Source: Lachnospiraceae bacterium (GTDB lineage Bacteria; Bacillota; Clostridia; Lachnospirales; Lachnospiraceae). From it: 49,019 nt of DNA. The notes beneath the pieces are model-generated. The model was not told where the DNA came from, searched no databases, and worked only from the letters and a program-made list of their open reading frames with translations. Location: NCBI GenBank assembly GCA_017551665.1, contig JAFZLB010000086.1, positions 1-49,019 of the forward strand, in the 5' to 3' direction. Within the stretch, counting starts at the first letter, position 1, and each line of letters begins with the position of its first letter. The translations under genes were made by a program, and so were the position numbers. Positions 31,442 to 40,796 of this stretch are shown piece after piece.

Positions 31442-33310
31442 TTAATGTCCGATGGATTTCGGGTCAACCGCGTCACGAATGGCATCGCCGACCAGATTGA
31501 TGCAGATCGTACAAATACCGAAGATCAGCGAGGGGAAGACCCAGCGCCACCAGTACTGCTGGATGACGATGGAATTGTTCGCGCCGGAAAGCATATTGCC
31601 CCAGGACGGCGACGGCAACGGTACACCGAAGCCCAGATAGGACAGCGTGGATTCCGTCAGCATACAGGTGGCAAAGGACAGCGTCGCCTCCACTAAAAGC
31701 ACGTTCAGCACGTTCGGCAGAATATGCTTGAAGATGATGGTGCGCTCCCGCACGCCCATGGCCTGTGCCGCCGTGACAAATTCCTTTTCACGCTCCGCCA
31801 GAATCTGCGCACGGATCAGACGGCAGGTCGGTGTCCAGGTCAGCACGCCCAGCACCACCATGATCAGGTACATGCGCTTGGTGACGTCAATGCGCGTACC
31901 GATGATGGCAGAAAGAAGCATCGCAAAAGGCAAAAACGGTATAGCACCAAAGACCTCCGCGATACGCATGACCAGCATATCTACCTTGCCGCCAAAGTAA
32001 CCCGCGATACCGCCCATGATGACACCGATCACGATGGCAATGACGACTGCCACAAATCCGACCGTCATGGTGATCTGTCCGCCGTTGATGATGCGGGTCA
32101 GGATGTCACGGCCCAGATCATCCGTGCCGAGGGGATGTCCCTCCAGCCCCCAGGTATGCGCCTTGCCGTTCACATCTACCGCGTAGTTCTGATAAAAGCC
32201 CGCAAATACGGTCTCAATATCAGTCTCATTGACGGAGGAAGGAATGTCCGTCTGATGATGGCCGTTGTCTCCCCAGCTGACCACATCCCCGTTTTCCATC
32301 AGTGCCGTGTAGTGATAACGTCCGCCATAGATTTCCAGGGGCTTTGCGGTCATGACAATCTCTTCGTCCTCCGCGGAGGGTGTTCCCGCCATTTCCGGTA
32401 TGTCACCCTCATGATTGGAGACGTTGCCCCAGACAATGATCTCTCCGTTTTCCTTGATGCCCGCCATCGTGTCGCCGGTGGCCGCAATATCCACAACGCC
32501 AAAGGAAAGTGACTCCGGGATGCGGTTAAAGGCATTCGTTTTTTCGATACCGCCATAGACAACGCTGCCGTCCTCCATCAGCAGGCAATAATTATAAGTT
32601 GCAATGGCAAACTTTTTGACGCCGCTGCGATAATCCTTTTTGACGTCAATATCGCACATATTCTCATTGCCCCAGAAATAGACCTCACCTTCATCCGTCA
32701 GGGCGCCGGAAAACTGATAACCGGCCTCGATCTGAATGATATTCTTGCCGCCCTTCCTGCGGGAGACCTTGAGTTCCTGCGGAATACGGTCCTGTCCGAG
32801 GCGCCTGTTGCCCCAGACATAGAGCTGACCGTCATCTCCGAGTGCCACGGCATGGTCATAGCCTGCCGCAACGGAAATGATCTTCGCCTCCAGCACATCC
32901 TCCGGAATGTCCTTTAAGTCTATCGTGTCCGTGATCTTGGTGTAGCCCCAGATATAAATTTTTCCCTCTTTGTCACAGCCCAGGCCGAAGGTGGCGCCTG
33001 CGGCAATGTCCTGAATGTTGCCGTCCAGCTCTGCGGGAACACTCAGCATGGAATTGATGGGCGGCACATGAATCTGCGTGTTGTCGCTGTCTCCCAGATC
33101 AATCTGAATGAAGTAAGGCCCGATGAACACAAAGGAAAAGATCATCAGAAAGATAATGAGCCCGGTCATACCCAGCTTGTTGTGCAGGAAATTGGAAAGC
33201 ATCATCTTCCCGGGGGACTGGATGCGTTCCTCCAGCAGAATATCCGCTTCCACGTTACGGCTTCCGAAGAGCCTCCGGATGACGGAAGGTTTCTTTTTCT
33301 TATCTGTCAT
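31442..33310 (-). CDS. oppC: Oligopeptide ABC transporter permease OppC with inserted RCC1-like propeller domain
   Basis: A 622-residue permease; OppC is normally about 300-350. Residues 1-65 hold the cytoplasmic N-terminus and first membrane helix (LGMTGLIIFLMIFSFVFIGP). Residues 98-389 are seven RCC1-type repeats, each with the core A(A)G-x-x-H/F-A-L-x-x-x-G-x-(V/I)-x-x-WG, for example VAAGYDHAVALGDDGQLYVWG (split here as one blade) and IYGGRYHYTALMENGDVVSWG. They lead straight into the canonical GHPLGTDDLGRD at 391-402. The remaining five helices and the EAA loop (EFVTAAQAMGVRERTIIFKH) are normal. By topology the inserted domain is outside the membrane, where the OppA lipoprotein docks. 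The frame is unbroken. A role in substrate or partner binding is inference. Confidence 0.96.
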   Translation of the reverse strand: MTDKKKKPSVIRRLFGSRNVEADILLEERIQSPGKMMLSNFLHNKLGMTGLIIFLMIFSFVFIGPYFIQIDLGDSDNTQIHVPPINSMLSVPAELDGNIQDIAAGATFGLGCDKEGKIYIWGYTKITDTIDLKDIPEDVLEAKIISVAAGYDHAVALGDDGQLYVWGNRRLGQDRIPQELKVSRRKGGKNIIQIEAGYQFSGALTDEGEVYFWGNENMCDIDVKKDYRSGVKKFAIATYNYCLLMEDGSVVYGGIEKTNAFNRIPESLSFGVVDIAATGDTMAGIKENGEIIVWGNVSNHEGDIPEMAGTPSAEDEEIVMTAKPLEIYGGRYHYTALMENGDVVSWGDNGHHQTDIPSSVNETDIETVFAGFYQNYAVDVNGKAHTWGLEGHPLGTDDLGRDILTRIINGGQITMTVGFVAVVIAIVIGVIMGGIAGYFGGKVDMLVMRIAEVFGAIPFLPFAMLLSAIIGTRIDVTKRMYLIMVVLGVLTWTPTCRLIRAQILAEREKEFVTAAQAMGVRERTIIFKHILPNVLNVLLVEATLSFATCMLTESTLSYLGFGVPLPSPSWGNMLSGANNSIVIQQYWWRWVFPSLIFGICTICINLVGDAIRDAVDPKSIGH

Positions 33311-33324
33311 CTGTAAAAACCCCC

Positions 33325-34341
33325 TTATTTGTTCACGCGGATGCGCGGATCCACGAAGCCGTAAACCAGATCCATCAGCAGGGCGCCTACCAGACTGATC
33401 ACGGTATAAAACATCTGTACAAAGAGCGAAAGCTCAAAATCATGATTCGTCAGACTCTGGATATAAAGCCTGCCCATACCGTTGATGCCGAAGGTGGATT
33501 CCACCAGAAGGGATCCGGAAAAAATCCCCAGAAACCATCCGATGATCAGTGTCACAACCGGGAGCAGGGCATTCCGCCAGGCATGGGAATAAATGACCAC
33601 GCGCTCTTTGACGCCCTTGGCGCGTGCAGTGCGGATATGATCCATGGAAAGTGCTTCAATCATGGCGCTGCGCACATAACGGCTCATCCCGCCGAGCGAG
33701 GCAAAGGTCATGACAATCAGCGGCAGACTTAAGTAATACAGTTCGTCAAAGAAAGCACGCAGTCCCGTATAATTGGCGCCCGGCGTTCCGATGCCGGACA
33801 CCGGGAAGATGCGCAACAGTACCGCAAATAAATAGATAAATACCAATGCGATGATATAAATTGGTATGGAATAGCCGACAATGGAAAAGACCTGAACAAA
33901 ACCGTCCCTGCGGCTTCCCTTGTGCACCGCGCACCAGATCCCAAGCGGAATCGTGATGCCAAGCGCGAGGATGGTCGCAAAGATGTTCATAAAAGCGGTT
34001 GTTTTCAGCGGTGCGGAGATCACATTCACCACCGGTTTTTTGTAAAAATTGGAATATCCGAAATTTGCCTGGAAGTACCCGTTAAACTCACCGCCTTTTT
34101 CGGGCAGTACACCCAGCCAACGGGCATATCGCACAATGATGGGATCATCCAGTCCCATGGATTCACGCAGGTCCCGGTACATCTGTTCATAAACATCCGG
34201 TCTGAGTGACTTCTTCATCTCCTCCAGCTCCAGTCTGGCAGGATCACTGGGAATCAGATTGAATAAAAAGTACATCACAAAGGATACGATGAAAAAGACA
34301 ATTACCATGTACAGGATTCTTTTGAGTATATATTTCGTCAC
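33325..34341 (-). CDS. oppB: Oligopeptide ABC transporter permease OppB
   Basis: A 338-residue permease with six predicted membrane helices, beginning YILKRILYMVIVFFIVSFV. The EAA loop (MIEALSMDHIRTARAKGVKE) contacts the ATPases. The end LVYGFVDPRIRVNK is typical. I chose the GTG at 34341 because AAGGAGG lies 11 bases before it; the ATG ten codons upstream would place that ribosome site inside the gene. OppB and OppC form the membrane channel. Confidence 0.95.
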   Translation of the reverse strand: MTKYILKRILYMVIVFFIVSFVMYFLFNLIPSDPARLELEEMKKSLRPDVYEQMYRDLRESMGLDDPIIVRYARWLGVLPEKGGEFNGYFQANFGYSNFYKKPVVNVISAPLKTTAFMNIFATILALGITIPLGIWCAVHKGSRRDGFVQVFSIVGYSIPIYIIALVFIYLFAVLLRIFPVSGIGTPGANYTGLRAFFDELYYLSLPLIVMTFASLGGMSRYVRSAMIEALSMDHIRTARAKGVKERVVIYSHAWRNALLPVVTLIIGWFLGIFSGSLLVESTFGINGMGRLYIQSLTNHDFELSLFVQMFYTVISLVGALLMDLVYGFVDPRIRVNK

Positions 34342-34380
34342 GGCCGAACTGCCCTCCTTCACCGCCGTCATACGTTCCGA

Positions 34381-34415
34381 AATCGGGCAGAACGCATTAT
34401 GCGTCCCGCCCGATT
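34381..34415 (-). promoter_or_regulatory. Stem-loop between oppA and oppB
   Basis: AATCGGGC (34381-34388) pairs with GCCCGATT (34408-34415), with a 3x3 internal loop and inner ACGC/GCGT. No T-run follows, so it is more likely an mRNA-stabilising or attenuating hairpin that raises oppA over oppBCDF. Its build resembles the intergenic nested hairpins. Confidence 0.65.
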
Positions 34416-34457
34416 CCGTATGATCTCATGCTGTTGAATCAATCGGATGATAAATGA

Positions 34458-36473
34458 TTATTCGATATATGCGTACACAACCGCCTGCTGGAAGTCAAAC
34501 AGCGGGTTGCACTCGAGATCGTTGATCTTGCTGTTCATGATATCGTAGTAGATATTGGAGTACAGCGGAATCTCCGGCAGATAATCATTCCACTCATCGA
34601 TGAAATCCACCCAGACCTTCAGATACGAATCCGAATCACCGGGCTCCACGCCATAGACCATGTCCATGGAAAGCTTGTCCAGTTCCTCACTGTCCGTGAA
34701 GTTGGAGTTGTAGCCCTGTGCATAGTAATCCGGGTTGGATTTTTCCGTAACAAACTGGTAGGCCTGGCTGTAAGCCGCCGTGAAGTTGGATGCCAGGTTG
34801 TACATGCCGTAGGTCGGGATGCCGTACTGGTCACCGGTTGTCGCATCACGATACATGTAGTTCAGCAGTTCTTCAAAGGTCATGACCGCCTGGTTGATCT
34901 GGAGACCGGCCTCCTTGACCTGATCGCCGTTCGCCAGCATAACCGCCAGAAGGTCAGACACGGAGTTGCCCTCGGAGGAGGCCCACTCGATGATCAGCGG
35001 CATCAGGATGCGGCCGTCCGCAAGCGTAACGTTGTGTGCATAATCACCGGCTTCTTCCTTGGTCACTTCCTTGTAACGGATGCCATCCGTATAATCACTG
35101 CCGTCTTCACCAAGCACCCAGCCGTCTTCTTCGAGGATCTCGATGGCCTTCGCAACATCGTACGCGTAGGTGTCAAGACGGTCTGCAAGCTCTTCCTTGG
35201 AATCCTTGTACATCCACATCGCAATGCCGTAAGGGCCGTGCACGACGGAGCCGTAGCCGCCCGTGAAGGTGTTGGCGAAATCATTTCTGTCAAGCAGGTG
35301 TGCGATCGCATGACGCACCGCCTTGAACTGCGTCGGGCCGAAGTCACACTGGAACATCAGCTTACCGTAACCGGCACGGTCATAGCTCACCGTGTAGAAA
35401 TCACCGGTTTCCTCAAGGTCAAGCGCCGCGTTGACTTCATCACCGCCGGTCAGGGCGCTCAGGAAGTCGATACCGCCGGTTGCGAGCTCATCCAGCATGG
35501 TGGCCTGCACGGCCTTCACGATGATGATGCGCTCCACGGAAGGCTTCTGGCCTTCGAAGTTGCCGGCATAATTCGGGTTCATGACGACCGTTGCGGAAAC
35601 GGAAGCCTGGTCAAAGCTCTCCATCTGATAAGGGCCCGCAGAAATACGGCCTTCATAAACGGTACGGGAAGCGTTGATTTCATCCTCGGAAAGCTCACCG
35701 CCGTCAAGATAGACGCCTTCGCCGTCATCCTTGACCGCAATGTCCGCCTGGGACGGCGCATACAGCTTCAAAGAAATCGGACGCAGGGATGCGTAAAGCA
35801 TGTCGAAGTAATAAGGGATATAATCCGCATTGATGGTGATGGAGTAGGTGTACTCATCCAGCATTTTCAGACCGGAGATGTAATTGACCTCGCCGTTCAT
35901 ATACGCCTCACCGCCCATGACCTGTGCGGCAGTTTCGCTTGTTTTCGCACCGGCCTCATTTGCGGCGGGGGAAATCGCGACCAGGATATAAGCGCAAAAA
36001 TCTGCCGCCGTGATCGGATCACCGTTGTTGAACTTCAGACCCTCTTTGATCTTTACCGTAAAGGTCTTGCTGCCGTCCGCGTTGACTTCGCTTTCCATGC
36101 TCTCGGCAACGCTCTCATTCAGGACGAACTCACCGTCCTGATTGGAAACGACGACGTCATAGTCATCAATCAGGTCACGCAGGGTCTTGTCCGCCGCGTT
36201 GTTTTTCCACCAGGCATTGCCCAAATCACCGTTCATCTCTGTTGTCGTGCCGTAGATGATCTGGTTCAGAACTTCCTTGGCAGGCTCTTCTTCCGTTGCC
36301 TCGCTTGTCGCCGCGGATGCCTCTTCCGCAGCCGTCGATGCTTCTTCTGCCGCAGTGGAAGCTTCCGCCGCGGGTGTTGTCGACGCCTCGCCGCCGGAGT
36401 TGCCGCCGCAGGCACTCAGGGCAAAAGCGAGCAGGAGCGTTGATGCAACGCTTCTCATGATTCTCTTTTTCAT
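34458..36473 (-). CDS. oppA: Oligopeptide-binding lipoprotein OppA
   Basis: A 671-residue family 5 solute-binding protein that captures peptides outside the cell. The signal peptide ends in lipobox LSAC with Cys22, then an Ala/Ser/Thr/Glu-rich tether of about 45 residues (STAAEEASTAAEEAS). The binding domain shows the family core: VKIKEGLKFNNGDPITAADF, the ISAGPYQMESF segment and NPNYAGNFEGQKPSVERI. The ATG at 36473 follows AGGAGGGAG. It heads oppA-B-C-D-F and has a good promoter. A stem-loop after its stop may set expression above the rest of the operon. Confidence 0.95.
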   Translation of the reverse strand: MKKRIMRSVASTLLLAFALSACGGNSGGEASTTPAAEASTAAEEASTAAEEASAATSEATEEEPAKEVLNQIIYGTTTEMNGDLGNAWWKNNAADKTLRDLIDDYDVVVSNQDGEFVLNESVAESMESEVNADGSKTFTVKIKEGLKFNNGDPITAADFCAYILVAISPAANEAGAKTSETAAQVMGGEAYMNGEVNYISGLKMLDEYTYSITINADYIPYYFDMLYASLRPISLKLYAPSQADIAVKDDGEGVYLDGGELSEDEINASRTVYEGRISAGPYQMESFDQASVSATVVMNPNYAGNFEGQKPSVERIIIVKAVQATMLDELATGGIDFLSALTGGDEVNAALDLEETGDFYTVSYDRAGYGKLMFQCDFGPTQFKAVRHAIAHLLDRNDFANTFTGGYGSVVHGPYGIAMWMYKDSKEELADRLDTYAYDVAKAIEILEEDGWVLGEDGSDYTDGIRYKEVTKEEAGDYAHNVTLADGRILMPLIIEWASSEGNSVSDLLAVMLANGDQVKEAGLQINQAVMTFEELLNYMYRDATTGDQYGIPTYGMYNLASNFTAAYSQAYQFVTEKSNPDYYAQGYNSNFTDSEELDKLSMDMVYGVEPGDSDSYLKVWVDFIDEWNDYLPEIPLYSNIYYDIMNSKINDLECNPLFDFQQAVVYAYIE

Positions 36474-36527
36474 GTTCTCCCTCCTCTTTCTTAATTAGAG
36501 TAAAAATATAGTTACAAAAACAAAACT

Positions 36528-36556
36528 ATTTTACATGATCGAATCCGGTTTGTAAA
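36528..36556 (-). promoter_or_regulatory. Promoter of the opp operon
   Basis: On the minus strand TTTACA (36556-36551), 17 bases, TAAAAT (36533-36528), about 55 bases before the oppA ATG. Confidence 0.8.
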
Positions 36557-36562
36557 TGATAA

Positions 36563-36593
36563 TTTTGACGCTTCGACGCTTCAGCGTGCAAAA
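36563..36593 (-). terminator. Hairpin between pepF and oppA
   Basis: TTTTGACGCT and AGCGTGCAAAA pair over 10 bp with one bulged G and a ten-base loop. It lies after the pepF stop and before the opp promoter. No clear T-run follows, so termination is uncertain. Confidence 0.4.
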
Positions 36594-36614
36594 GTATCCC
36601 TTATGCGGCTTCCG

Positions 36615-38318
36615 TCAGGCAATTCCGCTCATGTCATAGTCCGCAAGCCACTTCGTCGCGTGCTCGCAGACATCCTTCAGCATCCCGTCGCCGAAGGGCG
36701 TTCCGAGCCCCGCTGTCTCCAAAAGCTCCGTAAAGGTCTTGGATCCGCCGAGCTTCGTGTAAGTCATGTACTTCTCCCAGGCCTGTTCCGCGTCATCCTG
36801 GATCTGCGCCCAGAAGGACAGCGCCACGGTCTGCGCGAGGCAGTAATCAATGTAATAAAAGGGATGCACGTAGATGTGCAGCTGCTGCTGCCAAGCCTCG
36901 CCTTCCGCGTAGAAGGGGATGTCGCCGTCCAGATTCAGCCAGGGCATATAAATCCCCTGCAGCCGCTTCCACTCCGCGTGACGCTCTTTGGGCGTCAGCT
37001 CCGGCTTTTCATACATGACATGCTGGAAGTGATCCACCAGCGTCCCGTAAGGAATGAAGAGGATGGACCCCGTCAGATGACTGTACAGAAACTTCTTCGC
37101 GTCGTCCCCGAAGAAATCCTCCGCGCTCTTCCAGCCGAAGAACTCCATGGACATGGAATGCACCTCACAGGCTTCCATGGAAGGCAGCACGGTCGAAGCG
37201 GGCACGCGGTCGTAATTGATATGCCCCGCAAAGGCGTGTCCCGCCTCATGGGTGACCACCTCCACGTCATGCTGTGTGCCGTTGAAGTTCGCAAAGATAT
37301 AGGATTTTTTGTAGTCCGGAAGCTCCGTCATGAAGCCGCCGGCACGCTTCCCTTCCTTGGATTCCAGATCCATGAGATCGTCCTCGATCATGCAGCGGAA
37401 AAAGGCGCTCGTCTCCGGGGACAGCGCGTCATAGAAGCGTTTCCCGGCTTCGACAATCTCCTTTACGCCGCCCGCGGGCTTCGGATTGCCGCTGACAAAT
37501 TCCAGTGCCATATCGGAATAACTCAGCGGATAAGGCTTTCCGGTGCGCTTCGCCTGCTCCCTGCGGATGCTGTCCGCCACGGGCACAAGGTATTCCACGA
37601 CGGCCTTGCGGAATTTCTCCACATCCGCCTTCGTGTAGCAGTTGCGCTTCATCCGGTAGTAGCCGAGCTCCGTGTAGCCGTCATAGCCGAGCTTCCTTCC
37701 CATGCTGTCCCTGAGCCGCACCAGCTCGTCATAGAGCCGGTCCAGCTCCTTCTGATGTTCCTTGAACCACTGTCCCGTGGCCTTCCAGGCGGACAGACGC
37801 CTTTCGTCCTCCTTGTCCGAACGGAAGGGTGCCATCTGGGAAATGGTGTAGGTCTTTCCCTCAAAGGGGATTTGCGCGGAGGCGATCAGCTTTTCATAGG
37901 CCGTCACCAGATCGTTTTCCTGCTGCATTTCTTTGATGATCTCCGGCGAGAATGCCTTCAGCGCAATCTCCGCGTTTGTGAAGACGATCTTCCCGTATTC
38001 TTTTTCCAGCGCCGCACGGAAGGGCGAATCCACCAGTGCCTTCTGCCACTGCTGCATGTATTCCTGCAGCTCCGGCTCCGTTTCGTTCCACCACTGCTCC
38101 TCCGCCTCATAGAATTCGTCACGGGTGTCGATGGCGTTGCGGATGTTCACCAGCTCCCGCATCGTCATCAGGTGCTTCTCCTCCGTATCCCATGTGCGAA
38201 AGACTTCTTTTGCGGCATCCGCGTCCGCCGCGCTCCGAAAACGCGCGATCAGCTCCTTCATCTGCGCCTTGACCTGCTCCTTGTCGGGGCGGGTGTATTG
38301 CATGTCCTGAAATTTCAT
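36615..38318 (-). CDS. M3-family oligoendopeptidase F
   Basis: A 567-residue zinc endopeptidase that cleaves imported oligopeptides in the cytosol. The HEAGHAF zinc motif, followed by the third ligand Glu in MEACEVHSMSMEF, is intact, and the C-terminal helical half includes HPFYYIDYCLAQTVALSFW, typical of PepF. The ATG at 38318 follows AGAGGG. A TATAAT-like -10 lies at 38365-38360, divergent from the small peptide promoter. It stands directly upstream of the opp operon on the same strand, coupling peptide import and breakdown. Confidence 0.96.
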   Translation of the reverse strand: MKFQDMQYTRPDKEQVKAQMKELIARFRSAADADAAKEVFRTWDTEEKHLMTMRELVNIRNAIDTRDEFYEAEEQWWNETEPELQEYMQQWQKALVDSPFRAALEKEYGKIVFTNAEIALKAFSPEIIKEMQQENDLVTAYEKLIASAQIPFEGKTYTISQMAPFRSDKEDERRLSAWKATGQWFKEHQKELDRLYDELVRLRDSMGRKLGYDGYTELGYYRMKRNCYTKADVEKFRKAVVEYLVPVADSIRREQAKRTGKPYPLSYSDMALEFVSGNPKPAGGVKEIVEAGKRFYDALSPETSAFFRCMIEDDLMDLESKEGKRAGGFMTELPDYKKSYIFANFNGTQHDVEVVTHEAGHAFAGHINYDRVPASTVLPSMEACEVHSMSMEFFGWKSAEDFFGDDAKKFLYSHLTGSILFIPYGTLVDHFQHVMYEKPELTPKERHAEWKRLQGIYMPWLNLDGDIPFYAEGEAWQQQLHIYVHPFYYIDYCLAQTVALSFWAQIQDDAEQAWEKYMTYTKLGGSKTFTELLETAGLGTPFGDGMLKDVCEHATKWLADYDMSGIA

Positions 38319-38367
38319 AATTAATTCCCTCTTGTTTTATTATTGTTGTGTATTTGTTAATTATACG

Positions 38368-38396
38368 TTTACAATTCGTTTATTTTATGCTATGCT
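38368..38396 (+). promoter_or_regulatory. Promoter of the 28-aa peptide gene
   Basis: TTTACA (38368-38373), 17 bases, TATGCT (38391-38396). The ATG follows about 50 bases later. Confidence 0.75.
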
Positions 38397-38445
38397 CTAT
38401 CCGTTGCTGTAACCTCTGCACCCTTACAGGAAGGAGGTGAGGCTC

Positions 38446-38532
38446 ATGACGGATATGATTTCCTCGTTTTTTGTCTCCGTTATGGCAGGTGTTGTTGCAT
38501 ACTACATCTGCAAATGGCTGGATGGAGACTGA
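38446..38532 (+). CDS. 28-aa membrane peptide (type I toxin-like or small membrane regulator)
   Basis: A very short gene with every signal of a real one: promoter, AAGGAGGTGAGGCTC ribosome site directly before the ATG, and a perfect terminator 20 bases after the TGA. The product starts MTDMISSFFVSVMAG, is hydrophobic through the middle (VVAYYICKWL), and ends in LDGD, so it should span the membrane once. Short hydrophobic peptides of this kind in Firmicutes include holin-like type I toxins, but others are regulators of membrane proteins. No antisense RNA gene is obvious. It lies alone between pepF and the EF-G paralogue. Confidence 0.75.
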   Translation: MTDMISSFFVSVMAGVVAYYICKWLDGD

Positions 38533-38552
38533 CACAGCAACCGGCCTGAATG

Positions 38553-38584
38553 AAAAATCCGGAGGTCGCAGCCTCCGGATTTTT
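38553..38584. terminator. Bidirectional intrinsic terminator
   Basis: AAAAATCCGGAGG and CCTCCGGATTTTT pair perfectly over 13 bp with a six-base loop. It ends the 28-aa gene on the plus strand and can also end the EF-G paralogue gene on the minus strand. Confidence 0.95.
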
Positions 38585-38669
38585 CTGCTCATGACAATGA
38601 TTTCCTTCTGTCTCGTTCACGGCAATCATATCATATCTCACGAAGGAATGCAAGCATTCTATGAACAAT

Positions 38670-40757
38670 TTACTCCTCCACATCGCCCTCCGCGACCTTC
38701 GCGGCTCTTGCGGCGACCTCGCGTTCCTGCACATCGGACGGTGTCTGCTCATAGCGGGCAAACTCGTACTCATAATCTCCCGCGCCGCCGGTCATGGAAC
38801 GCAGCTGCGTACAGTAGCCGTGCAGTTCCATCTGCGGCACCTCGGCCTCGATCACCTGCTTGCCGCCGGCGGGATTCATGCCGAGCACGCGGCCGCGGCG
38901 CTTGTTGAGATCTCCCATGACGTCGCCGGTGTAGGCATCCGGCACCGTAACCTTCAGCGTCACGATGGGCTCTAAGAGCACCGGTCCCGCTTCCATAAAG
39001 CCCTTCTTGAAGGCGTCTCTCGTCGCCACCTTGAAGGCCACTTCGGAAGAGTCTACAGGATGATAGGACCCGTCGTAAAGCACGGCCCTGACGCCCACGA
39101 CCGGGTACGCCGCAAGCGGACCGGACTGGCAGGACTCCACGAGTCCCTTCTCCACCGCCGGGAAGTAGTTCTTCGGAACGGAACCGCCGACGACCTCCTG
39201 CTCGAAGATATAAGGCGTCTCCATCTCTCCGGAGGGAGAAAACTTCATCTTGACATGACCGTACTGGCCGTGGCCGCCGGTCTGCTTCTTGAACTTGGAA
39301 TCCACATCGGAGTTCTTGCGGATGGTTTCGCGGAAGGCCACCTTCGGCTTCATCAGCTCCACCGGCACCTTGAACTCGTTCTGCAGGCGGCTGGCCACCA
39401 CCTCGATGTGCTGGTCTCCCATGCCGTAGATCAGCGTCTGGCGGTTCTCACCGTCGTTGACGACGCGGAGCGTCGGATCCTCCGCCGCCATCTTCTGCAG
39501 GGACTGGGACACCTTATCGATATCACCCTTGTTGACCGCGCGGTAGCGCATGATCGTGAAGGGCTTGGGCAGATCCATCTTCGCGTACTGCACGGGCGTT
39601 GCCTTCGTGGACAGCGTATCGGAGGTGCTGACATCGAGCTTCTGCAGTGCGCCGATATCCCCGGCATGCAGCTCGCTGATCTCCTGCGCCTTGTTGCCGG
39701 TCAGCAGATACAGCTTGCCGATCTTCAGCTCGCTGCCCTCTTCCACGTCATAGAGCATGTCGTCCGGTTTAATGACGCCGCTGCGGACCTTGATCAGCGA
39801 ATACTTGCCGATGAAGGAATCCATCATCGTCTTCCAGACGAAGGCGCTCTTCGGCTTCGAGAAATCGTAATCCGCCTCGAAGATCTCATTCGTCTTGGAG
39901 TTGATGCCCGCGATCTTGCGCATATCCGGGCTCGGGCAATACTTCACGATATCATCCATCAGCGTAAAGACGCCCTGCACCAGCGTGTTGGAGCCCATCG
40001 TCACCGGCACGATGGAGCAGTCGTTGACGCCGAGGCGCACGGCGGAGCGGATCTCCGCCTCGGAGAAGGTATCGCCGCCGAAGTAGCGGTCCATAAACTC
40101 CTCGCTCGTCTCCGCGACCGCCTCCATCAGCGCGTCACGGTACAGCTTCAGATTCTCCTCGTTGTAATCCGGTACCGGGCATTCCTTGACTTCCTTGCCT
40201 TCCCAGCGGAAGCCCTTTTCCTGAATGACGTTGACATAACCGACAAACTTCTCGTTTTCGCGGATCGGCAGATTGAAGGGCGCGATCTTCTTGCCGTATT
40301 TGTCCTCTAAGTCCTGCACGACCTGACGGTAGGACACGTCATCGATGTCCATATCCGAGACATAGATCATGCGCGGCAGCTTGTATTTCTCACAGAGATC
40401 CCAGGCGCGCTCCGCACCGACTTCGATGCCGGCCTTGCCGCTGATGACGATGATGGCGGCGTCCGCCACGTTCATGGCCTCTTCCACCTCACCGACGAAA
40501 TCAAAGAAGCCGGGCGTGTCCAGCACGTTGATCTTCGTGCCTTCCCACTCCATGGGAATCAGTGAGGTCTGGATGGAGATCTGTCTCTTCTGCTCCTCCT
40601 TGCCGAAATCACTGATGGTGTTGCCGTCCGCCACCTTGCCGACGCGGCTGGTCAGTCCCGCGAGATAGGCCATGGCTTCCGCGAGAGACGTTTTTCCGCA
40701 GCCCCCATGCCCCAATAACACGACGTTGCGGATTTTGTCAGTTGTGTAAACGTTCAT
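38670..40757 (-). CDS. Elongation factor G paralogue (EF-G-like GTPase)
   Basis: A 695-residue translational GTPase with the EF-G domain order. G1 is GHGGCGKTS (about 16-24), G3 DTPGFFDF, then domains II-V, with the conserved domain IV core KKQTGGHGQYGHVKMKF. It differs from canonical FusA: G1 lacks the AHIDAGKTT form, and the G4 motif NKxD reads SDMD (IYVSDMD). This places it in the EF-G-like paralogue group whose role is unclear (ribosome rescue, stress or recycling are possible). It stands alone with its own promoter, not beside rpsL/rpsG/tuf. The start ATG follows GGAGG. Confidence 0.93.
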   Translation of the reverse strand: MNVYTTDKIRNVVLLGHGGCGKTSLAEAMAYLAGLTSRVGKVADGNTISDFGKEEQKRQISIQTSLIPMEWEGTKINVLDTPGFFDFVGEVEEAMNVADAAIIVISGKAGIEVGAERAWDLCEKYKLPRMIYVSDMDIDDVSYRQVVQDLEDKYGKKIAPFNLPIRENEKFVGYVNVIQEKGFRWEGKEVKECPVPDYNEENLKLYRDALMEAVAETSEEFMDRYFGGDTFSEAEIRSAVRLGVNDCSIVPVTMGSNTLVQGVFTLMDDIVKYCPSPDMRKIAGINSKTNEIFEADYDFSKPKSAFVWKTMMDSFIGKYSLIKVRSGVIKPDDMLYDVEEGSELKIGKLYLLTGNKAQEISELHAGDIGALQKLDVSTSDTLSTKATPVQYAKMDLPKPFTIMRYRAVNKGDIDKVSQSLQKMAAEDPTLRVVNDGENRQTLIYGMGDQHIEVVASRLQNEFKVPVELMKPKVAFRETIRKNSDVDSKFKKQTGGHGQYGHVKMKFSPSGEMETPYIFEQEVVGGSVPKNYFPAVEKGLVESCQSGPLAAYPVVGVRAVLYDGSYHPVDSSEVAFKVATRDAFKKGFMEAGPVLLEPIVTLKVTVPDAYTGDVMGDLNKRRGRVLGMNPAGGKQVIEAEVPQMELHGYCTQLRSMTGGAGDYEYEFARYEQTPSDVQEREVAARAAKVAEGDVEE

Positions 40758-40796
40758 GATTTACCTCCAAAAGATGTTTTGACATAACACCTACTC

